This document shows positions 12,601 through 22,933 of a DNA stretch of 64,000 nt, piece after piece. Under the pieces are notes generated by a model, which was not told the origin of the DNA, made no database searches, and was given only the letters and a program-made list of their open reading frames with translations. Origin of the DNA: Conchocele bisecta (Eukaryota > Mollusca > Bivalvia > Lucinida > Thyasiridae); contig CM055273.1 of the NCBI GenBank assembly GCA_029237695.1, forward strand, positions 60,625,968 through 60,689,967. Direction: 5' to 3'. The position numbers and the translations under genes were made by a program. Every line of letters starts with the position of its first letter. Within the stretch, counting starts at the first letter, position 1.

Positions 12601-15600
12601 ACCTCACACTAGATGGCAACCCCCTGTGCGTCGCACCACTGGACAGCGACCCCGTGAGTAGCCAAGCAAACAAGGGCTGGTCCATGATATTATGTACCCT
12701 TTCAACCCTTAACCCGTTCACCCCTATTAAGTAACTGGAATGGATTTTTATATGTTAATTTCCGGAGCAATCCAATCGTCATAAAATTATTTTCAGACTA
12801 GTCCATTTATGAAAAGGGGATGTTTTTGTTCTAAAAAATGTGAAAATGTCTTGCAAAAAGTGCAGATCCTGAAGAGACGGCTTGTCACGAGCCGGCTCAT
12901 CTGGATCTGCACGTTTTGCCAATACCACTATACAGGCCTGTGGTGTTGAAAGGGTTAATAACTGGAATGGACTGTCATATGTTAATTTTTCAACCAATCC
13001 AGTCGTCACAAAATGATGTCCAGACCAGTCCATTTATAAGAAATGTTTTTTTGCAAAAATTCATAAAAAATTACTCGTCATGAGATGGCTCGTTACAAGC
13101 CAGCTCATCTGGATCTACACTGTTTGCAAACACTGCTACAGAGGTTTGTAGTGTTGAAAGTTGAACGTTAACTGTTGTATTTTCAATGTTGATTCTACAA
13201 ATGGAGGATGTGCGAGTATGAGTATCTTAATAATGAATCCACCCTCCCCCACCCCCATACAATTACATTTTAATTTGTATATGACTGCTGTTCAGCGGAC
13301 AAAAGCACCAATCAATCAATCAATCCCAACATTGTTCAAAAGTGCAGTCTCGACGAGACTGTTCAAATGGTGGTCGTGACATTTACTTCTAAGCACATGT
13401 TAAGAAAATACTTAGGATATTCCATAAGCGAAATAGGGATGGATTGTGGACTAGGGGTTAGAACACCTGACTTCCAATTCTTTATAGGCATAAACAATAC
13501 TTTCTTAGTATTTCGATCCCACTGGTTTGGCGGATGAGACTTTAAAGTGTGGTCCCGTCTCTATATGACCCTAGCTGCTGGTGGGACATTAAACCCATTC
13601 ACTTTCACTTTCCATAAGCTAAATGGTGTATCCTCAACAGGAAATGGGTTAAATTTGTTGCAGACGGAGTATGACTACCGACAGCTGGTGAAGAAGGCGA
13701 TTCCTCACCTACAGATCCTGGATGACGAGGTGTTGATCGAGGGGGTCTGCTCCTTCCAGAAACACAACGTGTTCGACGACGACTGGGCCTACCTCGCCGA
13801 GCTACAGAGTGACGTTCTACTGGAGGAAGAGGAGGATAGTGTAACATCCTCTTGTAAGGAGTTCTGTGTAAAATGTTAGGGTACCGTAATGACCCTAAAT
13901 ATTCGGACACAATTTATTCTAGGAAACACACATAAATATCTGGTTTACCACAACAAAGAGTGTCTCAATATGTAGGGCTAGTATGGTTGTACTGATTTAT
14001 CGCAATAATAATATATTTGGATACAATTTGTTTTGGGAAACCCCTACTTTCCCAAATCAAATGGTGTCCGAATATTTAGAATTGTTACGGTACCTATAAT
14101 CACCGGCCGCCCTATCCATCTGTTTGATTTGTGTTAAAATTTTGGGATACATACCATAAGTCGGATTACCTTGACACTTCAAATACTTCTTTGTCATCAT
14201 CTATATTTTCATTCTATATCCCACCCTGTTCTCAAGGTCAAATGGCTTGCAATAAAGTTTTTGAGGGGTACTTCTCCCATCAGTGTTGCTAGTTAGACAA
14301 GCCTCTGAATTCCTACACGTTTCCTAGCCTCACTTGATAAACTTTACATCAAATAACACTAGCCTGGATCCGAGGTTATATGACTTTTTCATGCTCAACT
14401 TAGAATCATTCTCAACTTGGACTAACGAGTTATGTATATTGTGTTTGTTGCCAATTATGTTTTCTCTGTTTATAAATGTGCACAATGACCTGGGCATGAG
14501 TTGATCTTATCAGAACAGGTCAGGGTCCGAGTCAGCCAAGTTGAGGTTGGCTCTGGGTTGCCTACAGAAAATATTTTTCTAACCTTTGGCTTTGGTATAT
14601 GAATGTATGTGGCTGTGAATGGAGAAATGGGGCTTATGAGTTTTGCGACCAGTGTAGATCCAGATCAGCCTGTGCATCCGCAGTCTGATCAGGATCTGCA
14701 CTGTTTGCCATTTTATCAATTAAACGCCCGTCATGTTTCTAAAAAGCAATATAGATCATTATCAAGCTACAGATTGCTATTTGATCAGTAACCACACTGG
14801 CTATAATAAATTCCATCTTCCATGACAGCCACATTTCATATTTTTCATTTATACCCTTCGCAGTATCTAGTCGGCCAGGCAGCGGTAGTCGGCCCAGCAC
14901 GGCCGCGCTCCGACCCAACACCGGGTACAAGCCGGGCACAGCCATGCGGCCCCAGACCGGGTTCCGTCCCATGACCGCCACCCAGCGCCCCGCCACCATG
15001 GGCAGTGCACGTCCGGCCACATCCGCAGCAGGAGGGCGACCAGGCTCAGGCTCTAACAGGCCCCAGTCTGAAGGTAGGAACGGTCTCCGCTGCATGCTTT
15101 CCACTTTATAAGCAATAGGTTGCACTTTATAGGCAATAGGTTGCACTTTATAGGCAATAGGTTGCACTTTATAGGCAATAGGTTGCACTTTATCGCTACA
15201 CAACAGTCAACGGTAAAATTTGTGGTTTCCATTTTGCATTACAAGTTTAAAATATAACAATAATCTGCAGGGCGTTGATGTTCATATTTCGCTATGATAT
15301 TGAGACATTATACTACAATATGAAAGAAAAATATTATCATAAACTCAATGTAATGTAATTAGAGTTTAGATTTCAACTCGTACATTTGTATATATTTTAA
15401 TGTTTATGCCGCACTGTCTCTTCAAATTATCACTTGTCCAGATCGAAAATTCACTCGCCATTACAAGCGAACGAGTGGATTACACCTTTTTTGTGCTCAA
15501 TGGAAAATGGAAAAATGTTGCCTGCTGTTGTTTTATATTTTGTCTTAGTTTTCAATAAAAAGAAATGGAAAATAAAAAATAAAACGCAAACAGTATTTAA

Positions 15601-18600
15601 TTTAGCATTGTAAAAAAATATACCTGGTATAGAATATTATTCACAATAAATCTTAAACTATTATATTACTTGTCTTTAGTAAGCTAACAATAGCATAATT
15701 ATTTTATGAAATATCCCATGAACATTTAGTTTATTTTTGAAAACATACATACTCTTGTTATATTCTGAATAATTCATGTCAATCCCACAGGTCGTATAGA
15801 ATCCTGCGACTCGAGTGACCTTACACTCGGCAAGGTCATCTGTGGCAACCCGTCAAAGGCTCTGTTGTCACGACGACGACTCAACCCGGACCAGAAGGGG
15901 GAACTGGACGACAGCCAGCATTCTAAGTTCGAACCCACAGTACGTATATCATCTCTAAATGTGTCTGTGCCTGGATAAATGGGGCTTATGGGTGTTGCAA
16001 CCAGTGTAGATGCAGATCAGCCTGTGGATCTGCTCAGTATGATCAGGATCTGCACTGTTCGCCATTCCATCAATGAAACACTCGTGCTTCTAATAAGCAA
16101 TGTAGATCATTATCAGTCCACAGGAGTGTGCTATTCGATCAGGAGCTACACTGGTCACAAATCTCATGAGCCCCATTTCTCCCGTCACAGCCACACGTGT
16201 CTGGTAAAATGGGGCCTATGGTACTTCTGGCCTAGTTCCTGATCTGCTGGCATGTTTCTACAGTCCGATGAGGATCTATACTGTGATTTAGAAACCTGAT
16301 GGGTTTGCCTAACAAAATAGCGAACAGTAGCGAAATAGCAGACCTTGATCAGACTACACAGATGTGCAGGGTGATCTGGGAATATACTGGTTTCAACATA
16401 CAATCCCATTTCTTCAATCACAGCCACATATCATTGGTATATATGACGCCTCATGTGAAAACATGGCTGACGGAGCTTGTGACCAGTATAGTCCCAGATC
16501 AGCCTGCGCATACGCATTATTTGTATTTTCATGCCAAGTGACATGAACCCTTGGCTCCTGGCTGGGAAAAGGTACTGTAATGCATCTGCACAGTCTGATC
16601 AGGATCTGCACTGTTCTCCATTTCATCAATGAAATATTTGTCATGCTTCTAACATGCAAGATAGATCATTATCAGGCTGCATGAGTGTGGCTATTTGATC
16701 AGGAGCTACACTGGTCACAAAGCCCATAATTACCATTTCAGCAGTCACAGCCACATATATGTCTAGTAGTATCCTCTATTTATGTGGCTGTGACTGAAGA
16801 AATGGTGCTTATGGGTTTTGCGACCAGTGTATATCCAGAGATATAATTACAGCCTATAAAATATGAAAAATCACAGCATATAAAATCTCCGTTTTACCAG
16901 TCTGTGTTTTACAACTTGACATATTGATGTAAACCTACACGCTTTTGTAAACAATGGCCAGCAGCGGGGAATCCAAATATTTCCCAAATCATTTTCGGTA
17001 CATGTTCGGTTAATCATTCTGCCATATTGACCTGTACAACCGAAAGCGGAAAAGAGAATCAACCAATGACTGACAAACATGACTTCAAGTGGCCTTTCAA
17101 CAAATTCCCAAAAAATATTACTCCACTCGCCCAAAAGGCAAAATAGAAGAATGAATGTACTAAAATGCTCGAATGCAACTCAATATGCCAGTATATATGT
17201 GCACATAAATGACTATACATAATAAACTGTATTGCAGATAGGTATAATCACCTGAATTAGGCGTAAATCCCTGGAAATCCTGTTGAATCTTGTTTTACAT
17301 TTCCTTTGTAAAAATCACACAAACACTGCATGAATGTTGACATTTCTTTAAATGAATTAAAGCAATTAACTGTTGCAACTACACATAGAAAAGCAACACA
17401 ATTGTTAAAATAAACTTTAGAGTTGAATATATGTATACATGTCTTAGAAAAAGTCTCTTTAATCTCAATTTGAAATGGGAATATTCTTCAGCGGAGTTAC
17501 ATTCAAATTCATTTGGTGTGAGGCGGTTATCGATGACGACAACAACCTGCTGACGTATTGAAAAATATCACTGTTCGTGATATGCTACGACGTTGCAGAA
17601 AGTAGGAAGCACACTAGGGGCCCGTTTCACTAAACTTCGTATGACTAAAATGTTCGTAAGTGCAAATTTAGGATCGTCTGTAAATTTCAATTGATGGATT
17701 TACATTTATTGAGCATAGGCTGCATATGCAGCCTATGCTCAATAAATGTAAATCCAAAAATTGTTTGCAATAAAACCTTTGTAATGTGACATTTACAGAT
17801 TATCATAATTTTGCACTTACGAACATTTTAGTCGCACGAAGTTTAGTGAAACGGGCTCCAGGTACATTAGAATAGGGATAACCATGCTTTGTTTTTTGCG
17901 ATTTGGAGTGCCATGTGTGAGGTTTTATGGTCTGAGAATCAAACTGATTCGCTGACCATAAAACCTCCCACATACCGCTCCAAATTAAAAACAAAGCATG
18001 GTTATCCCCTAATTATCAGGCTGCAGTAGCTACACTCATCACAAATTTCTCCAGACACAGCCACATCTATGTATAGACTGGTATCCTCTGTGTATGCCAC
18101 GTGTTACAGTTCCAACACAAGGCCGAGCACACGTACGACCCGCTGCCCGAGGAGAATCAGGATAGACAGGAGATTGTGGCCGAGCTGCTCGCCTGGAGGA
18201 CGGAACACGAGGTGTAAGTTTATCACTGATAACCTGTCACCTGTAACTTAACCCCACTGATAACCTAGCTGTCGCCCATAAGTTTCCTTACGACTACCCT
18301 GTCATCTACAGCCAATACCTACCATCTGTTCCACGTTTTGCAATACCTACTGTCTGTTCCACGTTTTGCTGCCGATAAACATTCGGCTATTATATTTAAA
18401 TTTTATTTCAGGAAATTTAATCAAACATTGAACAAAAGTTCCTATGGGAATGTAACATTGGGGCTAAAATAGATTTTTAAAAATAATTTTGGAATTTTCA
18501 AAATCTAACTTTTTTTTCTTATTTACATCATTTCCAAGCTATCTAGCCAGGTTTCCGAGTCATTTCTTTAGGCAGTCAGAGCCGCATATATATTGACATT

Positions 18601-21600
18601 TATTCCTGCAGGAGAATGGAGAAGATTCGAGCTGCTCAGGCTCCGCAGGTGCTGGTAGTAGACCACGACGATGCTGTCAGTTTGTCCGGAGATTCAGAGA
18701 TTGAATCATCAGATGATGAAGATTACCATGGTTACGTCACACCGAAAACTGACGGTCACTTTTCCACAAATCTCACTGAAAGACTAGTGCCGAGTGTAGA
18801 AGATCGTCTTACCGAGGAACCCAGTGGTAACAGACGGTTATTTAGGCTAGGGCCTGTAGAGAAGGGTTTATTGCTTTTGCAACCAGTGAAAACCGTGATG
18901 AGCTTGCTCATCTGCAGTTTGATCAGGGCATTGGCTTGATGGATTCACTGGATTCATAATGACTGATATGCTGAATGAATGGCATCAAGCCATTCATTCA
19001 GCATATCAGTCATTATGAATCCAGTGATGTTGTTTCCTGCAAGACTGCAGGCTGATCAGTATCTGTTGGAAATAATGTAACAGCAGTTTTGTTGAATACT
19101 GTCATGTGTATGTATATGATTATCGTAAACTCTTAAATATTTAAATTGTAAAACAAGTACAGTTATTGAGGAATGAAAGATGTTATTAATACACATATAC
19201 ACATGTACATGGACTAACACTATATTCCCTCCTACCTCCCTCGGCCACGGGATAATAAAATCTTAGTAATGCTGACTTACACTGTCGATCATGTTTGAAC
19301 AGCTTGATGTGAGTTGGCTATTAATTATGATCTATTATATAGTTAATAAATTTATAGCCAGCTTAGCATCATCCATATTTCATGCACAAATTAAAATGTA
19401 CATTTCTCTCACTTTCAGTGTCCAGTTATGTATCAAGAGACAGAAATTCATCCAACGATCATCGTTCACACAAGTCACAATCGCGAGACAGAGATTCCCC
19501 AGTTAAATCTATAAAGTCACCATCCAGTGACAATACATTTAAAATGTCTAACGTGGCTACAAGACACAAAACTAAAATTCCTCCACCAAACCAACGAGAT
19601 ATTGTACGAAAGAGTTTAGGGCCCGTAGAGAGGTCATCATCGCCCATTCTGGGGACACAGACAGTTAACAGTATACGGAGCAGTAGTCCCGTGTCTGCTT
19701 TAAAAGTGAACAATTCTGGATTGCCACCCCCACCCTCTGCTTCCATTAATATCCCTAGGAATCGGTTACGGTAAGTTGCTGCTGGCTGTTTTCCAAGGTA
19801 CAGTGGAACCTCTCTAAATCAGATACCCTGGGATGTCCCCAGGGTGTCTGGTTTAGAGAGGTTCCACCATAATTCAGCAATGTGTTTTACGGGTCGTCTT
19901 ACGGGTCGTATTAATACTTGACTTGAAACATCAAATACATAAAAACTTAACCACTTTTATAATTGGTCAGGCAATATGTTGTTTTTTTCCAGTGTAAATA
20001 AATAATGCAGATTACTTTTGGTGGTCACATATATTCATAACCATTTTACAATGCACAGCCAAAAGTCATGTGTATGGCATGTGGGGTTACCTTAGACTTA
20101 ACAGTTAAAGTAGGTCACCCGTGATTCGAAAAATTACACAATTCATGTAATGATGTTTAAAACCTGTCAGTAACTCGTATGCTTGACATCTGCTCGTCGT
20201 CAAATTTATATAATTGTGGAGCCCGCGCTAAGTCAGATTTGCCCACTCCTGAAGCAGGGCGCCAATGAGGGCTTGCCGATTTACAGGCTCTGGGCCCAGT
20301 CGTAGTCGTGTGTCTAACAAGTCCCAGACATGTTCCAGGGCTCCAGATAAGGAATTAGTAATTGAGTATTGTCACTCCATCATTTCTGAAGCAAAATTTG
20401 AATTGAGTAAAATAAAATCACACTACTGTTTACACATCAACAGACAGCAATTATTGAATAGTTTGCCTCGAAATGAAAACATGTCTTGGCATTTTATTAG
20501 AATAGTCTCCTAGGAGACAATTCTAATGAAATACCAAGATGTGTTTTCATGGTAAATAAGAAAAATATGCTATATTTGTGGTCTGTTTATTGTTTTCTGC
20601 AGCATGATAAAGGTACCATAAATTTTTTATTGCTTTTTGATACTCGCAACTTCTGATTTCAATTGGGTTTTTGGCAATTTTAATTGGGTATTTAAGAAAT
20701 ACGCAGCATATCTGCAGCTCTGTGTTCTATCGGGTTCAAATTTGACGATTTTGCGGACCATGGTAGCAGTTGAATGCGGTTGTCGTTGAACATGTTGATG
20801 GTTTCTCTGGCCGTGGAAAAGTCGCGGAAATACTGGACGAGGCCTTCCGGCCTTCGTCCAGTATTCCCGCGACTTTTTCAAGTTTATACCCCGATAAATT
20901 CCACAAAAAGGCCATTCATTCCTATAATAACTTAATGTGCGATGGTTCGTACTAATACTTGCCATAACGCCGAAATCAATGCACTTTATAGTCTGACCAA
21001 TTATAAAAGTGGTTAAGTGTACTTCTTATGTAGTTTGCCCATGTGAATCCTGGTTCTGAATGGCCTTGACTAGGAAATTGTTGTTAATTCTGTTATGTAT
21101 CGTATATCTCTATAACTGTAGGACTGGCTGCAATCTGTTCATCATCCAGGTTTTAATTCTTCATTTCGCTAAGAATGAAGATCAATAGGCTTAGAAATGT
21201 ATGTTCTAGTTTTTGTCTTGCCCACTTTTGTGAAAAGTGAAAAGTGAGACAGTGGTCACAATTCCAGCCTCTTCGTTGTCATTGATATGTCTCTACCTCA
21301 TATTGACTGTGTCATTCAGGTCACTCCCCCATCTCCCCAGCTATACCCCCACCCCCCACCCCATTTGTTATCATCCATATGTTAATTCTATAGCCCGCTA
21401 TGTGGCCCCTGTGCTCAAGGTCAAATGACTTAAAAATTTACGTAAAAGTTTTTGAGAGGTACATCAATCAGTATTACTGATTTCTTGTTCATGGAGTTAT
21501 CCCCTTTGTTTACCAGCTATGCCTCGATGGGCACTCTTGTTGTTTATCATCTGTATGTTTTTCCTACCATTTTCAGGAATTCAGAAAGCTCGGACAAACC

Positions 21601-21784
21601 ATTGAGGAGGGAGCCTGCCGCGCCTGTGATACGTAGTATGTCGCTAGACAAGCCTGCCCCACCATCATCACAACGCCCGTCGACTGCCCGCGCTGTCCTC
21701 GCTATACCGACCAACCCCAGAATGCGGCGACAGTTGCCGAGTGCTTCGACTTTACCGTCGAAGCCACATCCACCTCCAAAATGA
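3506..21784 (+). CDS. LRRC56: LRRC56, leucine-rich repeat-containing protein 56 (11 coding exons)
   Basis: Spliced gene. Coding exons are 3506-3652, 9060-9208, 10879-11058, 12542-12653, 13664-13853, 14864-15073, 15791-15939, 18110-18213, 18612-18826, 19419-19770 and 21577-21784: 2016 nt, 671 codons plus TGA. All introns are GT-AG and every phase matches. The N terminus ends in EQFLSPTKL, followed by RLLTGVDNL. Leucine-rich repeats fill about residues 75-190 (SLPNLRQLRV, LKELYLSYNEIEDI, IEILDLEGNNLADI, LNNLTLDGNPLC), then a cap with AIPHLQILDDE. Downstream are conserved VICGNPSKAL and LLAWRTEHE blocks and a long Ser/Pro-rich tail. In vertebrates and Chlamydomonas (ODA8), LRRC56 is cytosolic and works with intraflagellar transport in delivering outer dynein arms to cilia. 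This copy is longer than human LRRC56, mostly in the tail. No frameshift or stop is present. Confidence 0.95.
3880..3985. repeat. Perfect-stem hairpin
   Basis: In intron 1, GAGCTGCAAAAAGCAAACA is followed at once by its reverse complement. Outer AT-rich arms (AAATTTACTTT / AAAGTAAATTT) extend the stem. It is a MITE-like palindrome with no reading frame. Confidence 0.7.
4205..8005. repeat. Composite repeat with partial segmental duplication
   Basis: Blocks recur in order: 'gccaggctattggattggcgaaagccggg' type at 4235 and 4640, 'ccatttctttgg..tgtaccacctaggaccacca' at 4335, 4522, 4735, 4918 and 7310, and a right block around 'ggcgcgacatgcaggccacgg' at 7097 and 7886. The segment 7217-8005 repeats the left flank, a short piece of the satellite, and the right block. 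It looks like a repeat-family insertion partly duplicated in tandem within LRRC56 intron 1. No transposase is visible. Confidence 0.7.
5120..6985. repeat. Tandem array, 13 copies of ~148 bp
   Basis: The phrase ATCTCTGCAACTGCTTC recurs at about 5128, 5279, 5430, 5578, 5712, 5862, 6010, 6159, 6310, 6461, 6605, 6759 and 6901, with small indels. Two further diverged units lie at about 7519 and 7671. Open frames across it are by-products of the repeat. Confidence 0.9.
8093..8341. repeat. Palindromic MITE, CAGCAGACGAC family
   Basis: Ends are AACCCTTAGACCGCTATC and its approximate inverse. Inside are GTCGTCTGCTGTT near the left end, its complement near the right, and a central stem CAGAATCATTTCCA / GGAAATGATTCTG. 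Copies are at 12300-12484, 22934-23258 and 33960-34142. Confidence 0.8.
8702..8937. repeat. Palindromic MITE, ACCCATT...AATGGGTTA family
   Basis: TTAACCCATT at the left and AATGGGTTAA at the right flank a central stem around TTTGAACCGTCTCG / CGGGACGGTTCAAA. A second copy with the same centre is at 28353-28576. Confidence 0.8.
9060..9208 (+). CDS. LRRC56: LRRC56 coding exon 2
   Basis: Acceptor TTTACCTTTCAG and donor AG then GTAATG, ending with two bases of a codon. It encodes RLLTGVDNLEDIF through the first leucine-rich repeat (LPNLRQLRVSNSKI). Confidence 0.92.
9451..9519. repeat. 69-bp mini-MITE with TA duplication
   Basis: A near-perfect hairpin with ends like CAGTGGAACCTCTCTAAA, flanked by TA on both sides. 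The same element recurs at 19801-19869 and 36972-37040. The CAG ends and TA duplication suggest the pogo/Tigger part of the Tc1-mariner group; that is an inference from family resemblance. Confidence 0.75.
9590..9865. repeat. Long palindromic MITE
   Basis: The left end (GACACGTCATGTCATTTTGT) is inverted at the right end (ACAAAATGACATGGCGTGTC). The centre holds GAGTACATGCGGAA / TTCCACATGTACTC. A related copy is at 10550-10815, about 700 bp downstream. Confidence 0.8.
9928..10520. repeat. Inverted repeat with ~200-bp arms
   Basis: The left arm at about 9955-10160 (CGACGAACTTTTGGCTAT, TAAAAGTAAGTACTTTTTCA) is matched inverted at 10305-10510. It has the same core blocks as 445-1127. It lies in LRRC56 intron 2 between the two related palindromic MITEs. 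Confidence 0.75.
10550..10815. repeat. Long palindromic MITE, second copy
   Basis: Same family as 9590-9865: GAGACAAGTCATGTCATTTT at the left, and CATGGCTTGTCTCA at the right. It ends about 60 bp before the acceptor of LRRC56 exon 3. Confidence 0.75.
10879..11058 (+). CDS. LRRC56: LRRC56 coding exon 3
   Basis: Acceptor TTTGTTTTCAG and donor GTGAGT. It encodes DLGSSLRNLNVLW and the central repeats LKELYLSYNEI and IEILDLEG. It starts with the last base of a codon and ends with two bases, matching both neighbours. Confidence 0.95.
11784..11938. repeat. ~155-bp near-perfect palindrome
   Basis: The stem runs from GGAATGAATGGCC through TTTATCGGGGTATAAACTTG and AATACTGGACGAAGGCC to its inverse. 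The same palindrome is at 27578-27720 (near complete) and 20810-20930 (one arm shortened). It is a MITE-like hairpin in intron 3. Confidence 0.85.
12300..12484. repeat. Palindromic MITE, CAGCAGACGAC family
   Basis: Carries GTCGTCTGCTGTTT, a central stem AATAATTTCCTACGGGAATT, and a right end TTTTAAGGGTTAA. It lies just upstream of LRRC56 exon 4. Confidence 0.75.
12542..12653 (+). CDS. LRRC56: LRRC56 coding exon 4
   Basis: Acceptor CATTTTTTCAG and donor CCC then GTGAGT, phase 0 at the 3' end. It encodes NNLADIVQVQYL and LNNLTLDGNPLC, the last repeat. Confidence 0.94.
12712..13165. repeat. Two tandem MITE-like copies, AAAGGGTTAA family
   Basis: Two head-to-tail copies each carry 'taactggaatgga', 'caatccagtcgtcacaaaat' type blocks, 'agtccatttat' and 'gtgttgaaag(ggtta)'. 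Other copies are at 2400-2596 and 26657-26840. Confidence 0.7.
13664..13853 (+). CDS. LRRC56: LRRC56 coding exon 5
   Basis: Acceptor AATTTGTTGCAG. It encodes TEYDYRQLVKKAIPHLQILDDE and an acidic stretch. The donor at 13854 (GTAAGG) is preferred over GTAACA at 13841 because only the former leaves the phase needed by exon 6. Confidence 0.9.
14607..14834. repeat. MITE, GTGGCTGTGACTGGAGAAAT family
   Basis: Starts ATGTGGCTGTGAATGGAGAA and ends with an inverted CAGCCACAT. It ends about 30 bp before the acceptor of LRRC56 exon 6. Confidence 0.75.
14864..15073 (+). CDS. LRRC56: LRRC56 coding exon 6
   Basis: Acceptor ACCCTTCGCAG and donor GAAG then GTAGGA. It encodes a low-complexity Arg/Pro/Ser/Gly/Thr segment (RPSTAALRPNTGYKPGT and similar). 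It is markedly GC-rich compared with the flanking introns, as expected of an exon. Confidence 0.85.
15107..15192. repeat. 21-bp minisatellite
   Basis: Four to five near-identical copies of TATAGGCAATAGGTTGCACTT sit in LRRC56 intron 6, starting about 35 bp after the exon 6 donor. Confidence 0.92.
15791..15939 (+). CDS. LRRC56: LRRC56 coding exon 7
   Basis: Acceptor AATCCCACAG and donor ACA then GTACGT. It encodes SSDLTLGKVICGNPSKALL, a block I recognise as conserved in LRRC56 after the repeats. Confidence 0.9.
15957..16842. repeat. Cluster of MITE copies, GTGGCTGTGACTGG family
   Basis: Three full-length copies (about 15957-16196, 16197-16431 and 16432-16757) and one truncated copy (16778-16842) are arranged head to tail in intron 7. 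Each carries the 'gaccagtgtagatccagatcagcct' type block and ends in CACAGCCACA. Confidence 0.75.
17618..17860. repeat. Palindromic MITE with GGGCCCGTTTCACTAAAC ends
   Basis: The ends GGGGCCCGTTTCACTAAAC and GTTTAGTGAAACGGGCTCC are inverted. The centre is ATTGAGCATAGGCTGCATA and its complement. A second copy is at 28049-28278. Confidence 0.85.
17872..18010. repeat. Palindromic hairpin repeat
   Basis: Starts AGGGGATAACCATGCTTTGTT and ends with its inverse AACAAAGCATGGTTATCCCC. The inner stem is GAGGTTTTATGGTC / GACCATAAAACCTC. It lies about 10 bp after the preceding MITE. Confidence 0.8.
18110..18213 (+). CDS. LRRC56: LRRC56 coding exon 8
   Basis: Acceptor GTGTTACAG and donor GTAAGT. It encodes FQHKAEHTYDPLPEEN and the conserved ELLAWRTEHE block. 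The donor at 18214 gives the right phase for exon 9; a GT at 18212 would not. Confidence 0.88.
18612..18826 (+). CDS. LRRC56: LRRC56 coding exon 9
   Basis: Acceptor TATTCCTGCAG and donor GTAACA. It encodes RMEKIRAAQAPQVLVVDHDD, then a Ser/Asp/Glu-rich disordered segment. Phases agree on both sides. Confidence 0.85.
18939..19030. repeat. Perfect palindrome hairpin
   Basis: TGAATGAATGGC and CACTGGATTCATAATGACTG each pair with an exact complement across a very short centre. It lies in intron 9, about 110 bp after the exon 9 donor. Confidence 0.8.
19419..19770 (+). CDS. LRRC56: LRRC56 coding exon 10
   Basis: The largest exon (352 nt). Acceptor CTCACTTTCAG and donor GTAAGT. It encodes a Ser/Arg/Pro-rich disordered region including RDIVRKSLGPVERSSSPI. 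Confidence 0.85.
19801..19869. repeat. 69-bp mini-MITE with TA duplication
   Basis: Starts CAGTGGAACCTCTCTAAATC and is flanked by TA. Same family as 9451-9519 and 36972-37040. Confidence 0.75.
20472..20556. repeat. Short palindromic MITE
   Basis: AAACATGTCTTGGCATTTTA pairs with an inverted copy around AATAGTCTCCTAGGAGACAATT in intron 10. Confidence 0.65.
20810..20930. repeat. Palindrome, shortened copy of the 11784 family
   Basis: AAAAGTCGCGGAAATACTGG pairs with its inverse. The right arm continues through TTTATACCCCGATAAATTCC while the left arm is truncated. Confidence 0.75.
21577..21784 (+). CDS. LRRC56: LRRC56 last coding exon
   Basis: Acceptor CCATTTTCAG. It encodes a proline/serine-rich C terminus ending KPHPPPK, then TGA at 21782-21784. 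I do not see a strong AATAAA signal close downstream. Confidence 0.85.
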
Positions 21785-22474
21785 TATTTTGGGTCGGAGG
21801 GTATTTTTTTTTTTAAATTGGTGGACATGGTTGAGGTGAATTTTTATGTGCTTGAAAGCTGTGAAATATGTGCATTTACTTGAATTTACACAATGCTGAG
21901 CATTGAGGTTTTCCACTTGTTTGAAACTTGTTTTCCTACAGTTGTCATGACAGATGATCCTATTCAATCCTATGCACATGGGGCCCACAGCTGATATCAA
22001 ATACCTTCAGACATATGTGACCAGTGTAGTCCCAAATCAGTCTGATCAGAGCCTATGCTGTTCGCCTTTCATTCACCGATGCATGCCTACTGCCATTGCA
22101 AGGGAGCAGAATGATCAGAGTCGGAAATTACTGGCCATTTGTGAACTGTGTAGAACCACATCATCATGTTAGTTCAGAAAGCCCGATAGCAGAAAAGTAT
22201 TGCTAAACAAGTATCGTGTAGAACATTTGAAATGTGTGTAGTCTGAACTGTCAGAAATATTTCACAATGTCCATTGTGTTAGCTTAGTGTTCATGTAAAG
22301 CAGTACTACATGCCACGTGTTACAGTTGTATTGCATGTATTGCTTCATCTCGTGCTCTAGTTGATGGGTCCATTTTTTCCTCTGACACTGGAAATGTTTC
22401 TGCAAAGTTATATGATAATATTTATGACTAAATATTCACATTGTCTATTGTATTCCAAGTCATTCTCTTTATCG
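21785..22474. other. LRRC56 3' flank, no further gene
   Basis: It holds an imperfect fragment of the GTGGCTGTGACTGG family near 22000-22160 (TGACCAGTGTAGTCC). Otherwise I see nothing beyond probable 3' UTR. Confidence 0.4.
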
Positions 22475-22782
22475 TGGGTGGTTGGTCGGGCGAATGGGAC
22501 AGTGTAAATTAACGGTAGGGATTCCTCCTTATAGGAATCATGATTTGCCTGGTTTGGCCCTCAGGTACGTTTTTATCTTTGGCTCTTTTGTTACCTCGGA
22601 GTTGAATTGGATTATTGCCCATTATAAAAGTAGTAAGATCCTACTGTTTTTGGGAGTGGGCCCAAGTGATTCTGGTACTTCAACATGTGCTTGTACAGGT
22701 AGTATGTGGGATTTAGTACTAAACCCATTGACCCGGCCTTAAATGACCTTAGCTGTTGGTAGGCCATTAAACAACCAAACAT
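22475..22782 (+). repeat. SINE-like retroposon
   Basis: A 5' part (GGGTGGTTGGTCGGGCGAAT, GGTAGGGATTCCTCC), a middle (TTTGGCCCTCAGGTACG) and a 3' end (GACCTTAGCTGTTGGTAGGC, ATTAAACAACCAAAC). Relatives are at 23076-23170, 25283-25440, 29911-30335, 30345-30600, 30640-30740 and 34277-34715. The CAAACAAA-type tail and a 15-bp duplication at one copy show LINE-driven retroposition. The specific SINE family is not confirmed. Confidence 0.7.
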
Positions 22783-22933
22783 TCTCTCCTTATCATGTAG
22801 TAATATGGAAGTACAGGTACTTTCTGACAAATACATGCACTTTCTGTATTAAATGGAACTTCTGTGACTCGGCAACAACTTTTAATTTCTTCTTATTTTG
22901 AAAATAATTTTTTTCTATTAGAAATAGTCCTGT

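Noticed and set aside
14739..15203. 154-codon minus-strand frame
   Set aside because: It is antisense to LRRC56 exon 6 and the 21-bp minisatellite; the plus-strand exon has correct splice sites and phase.
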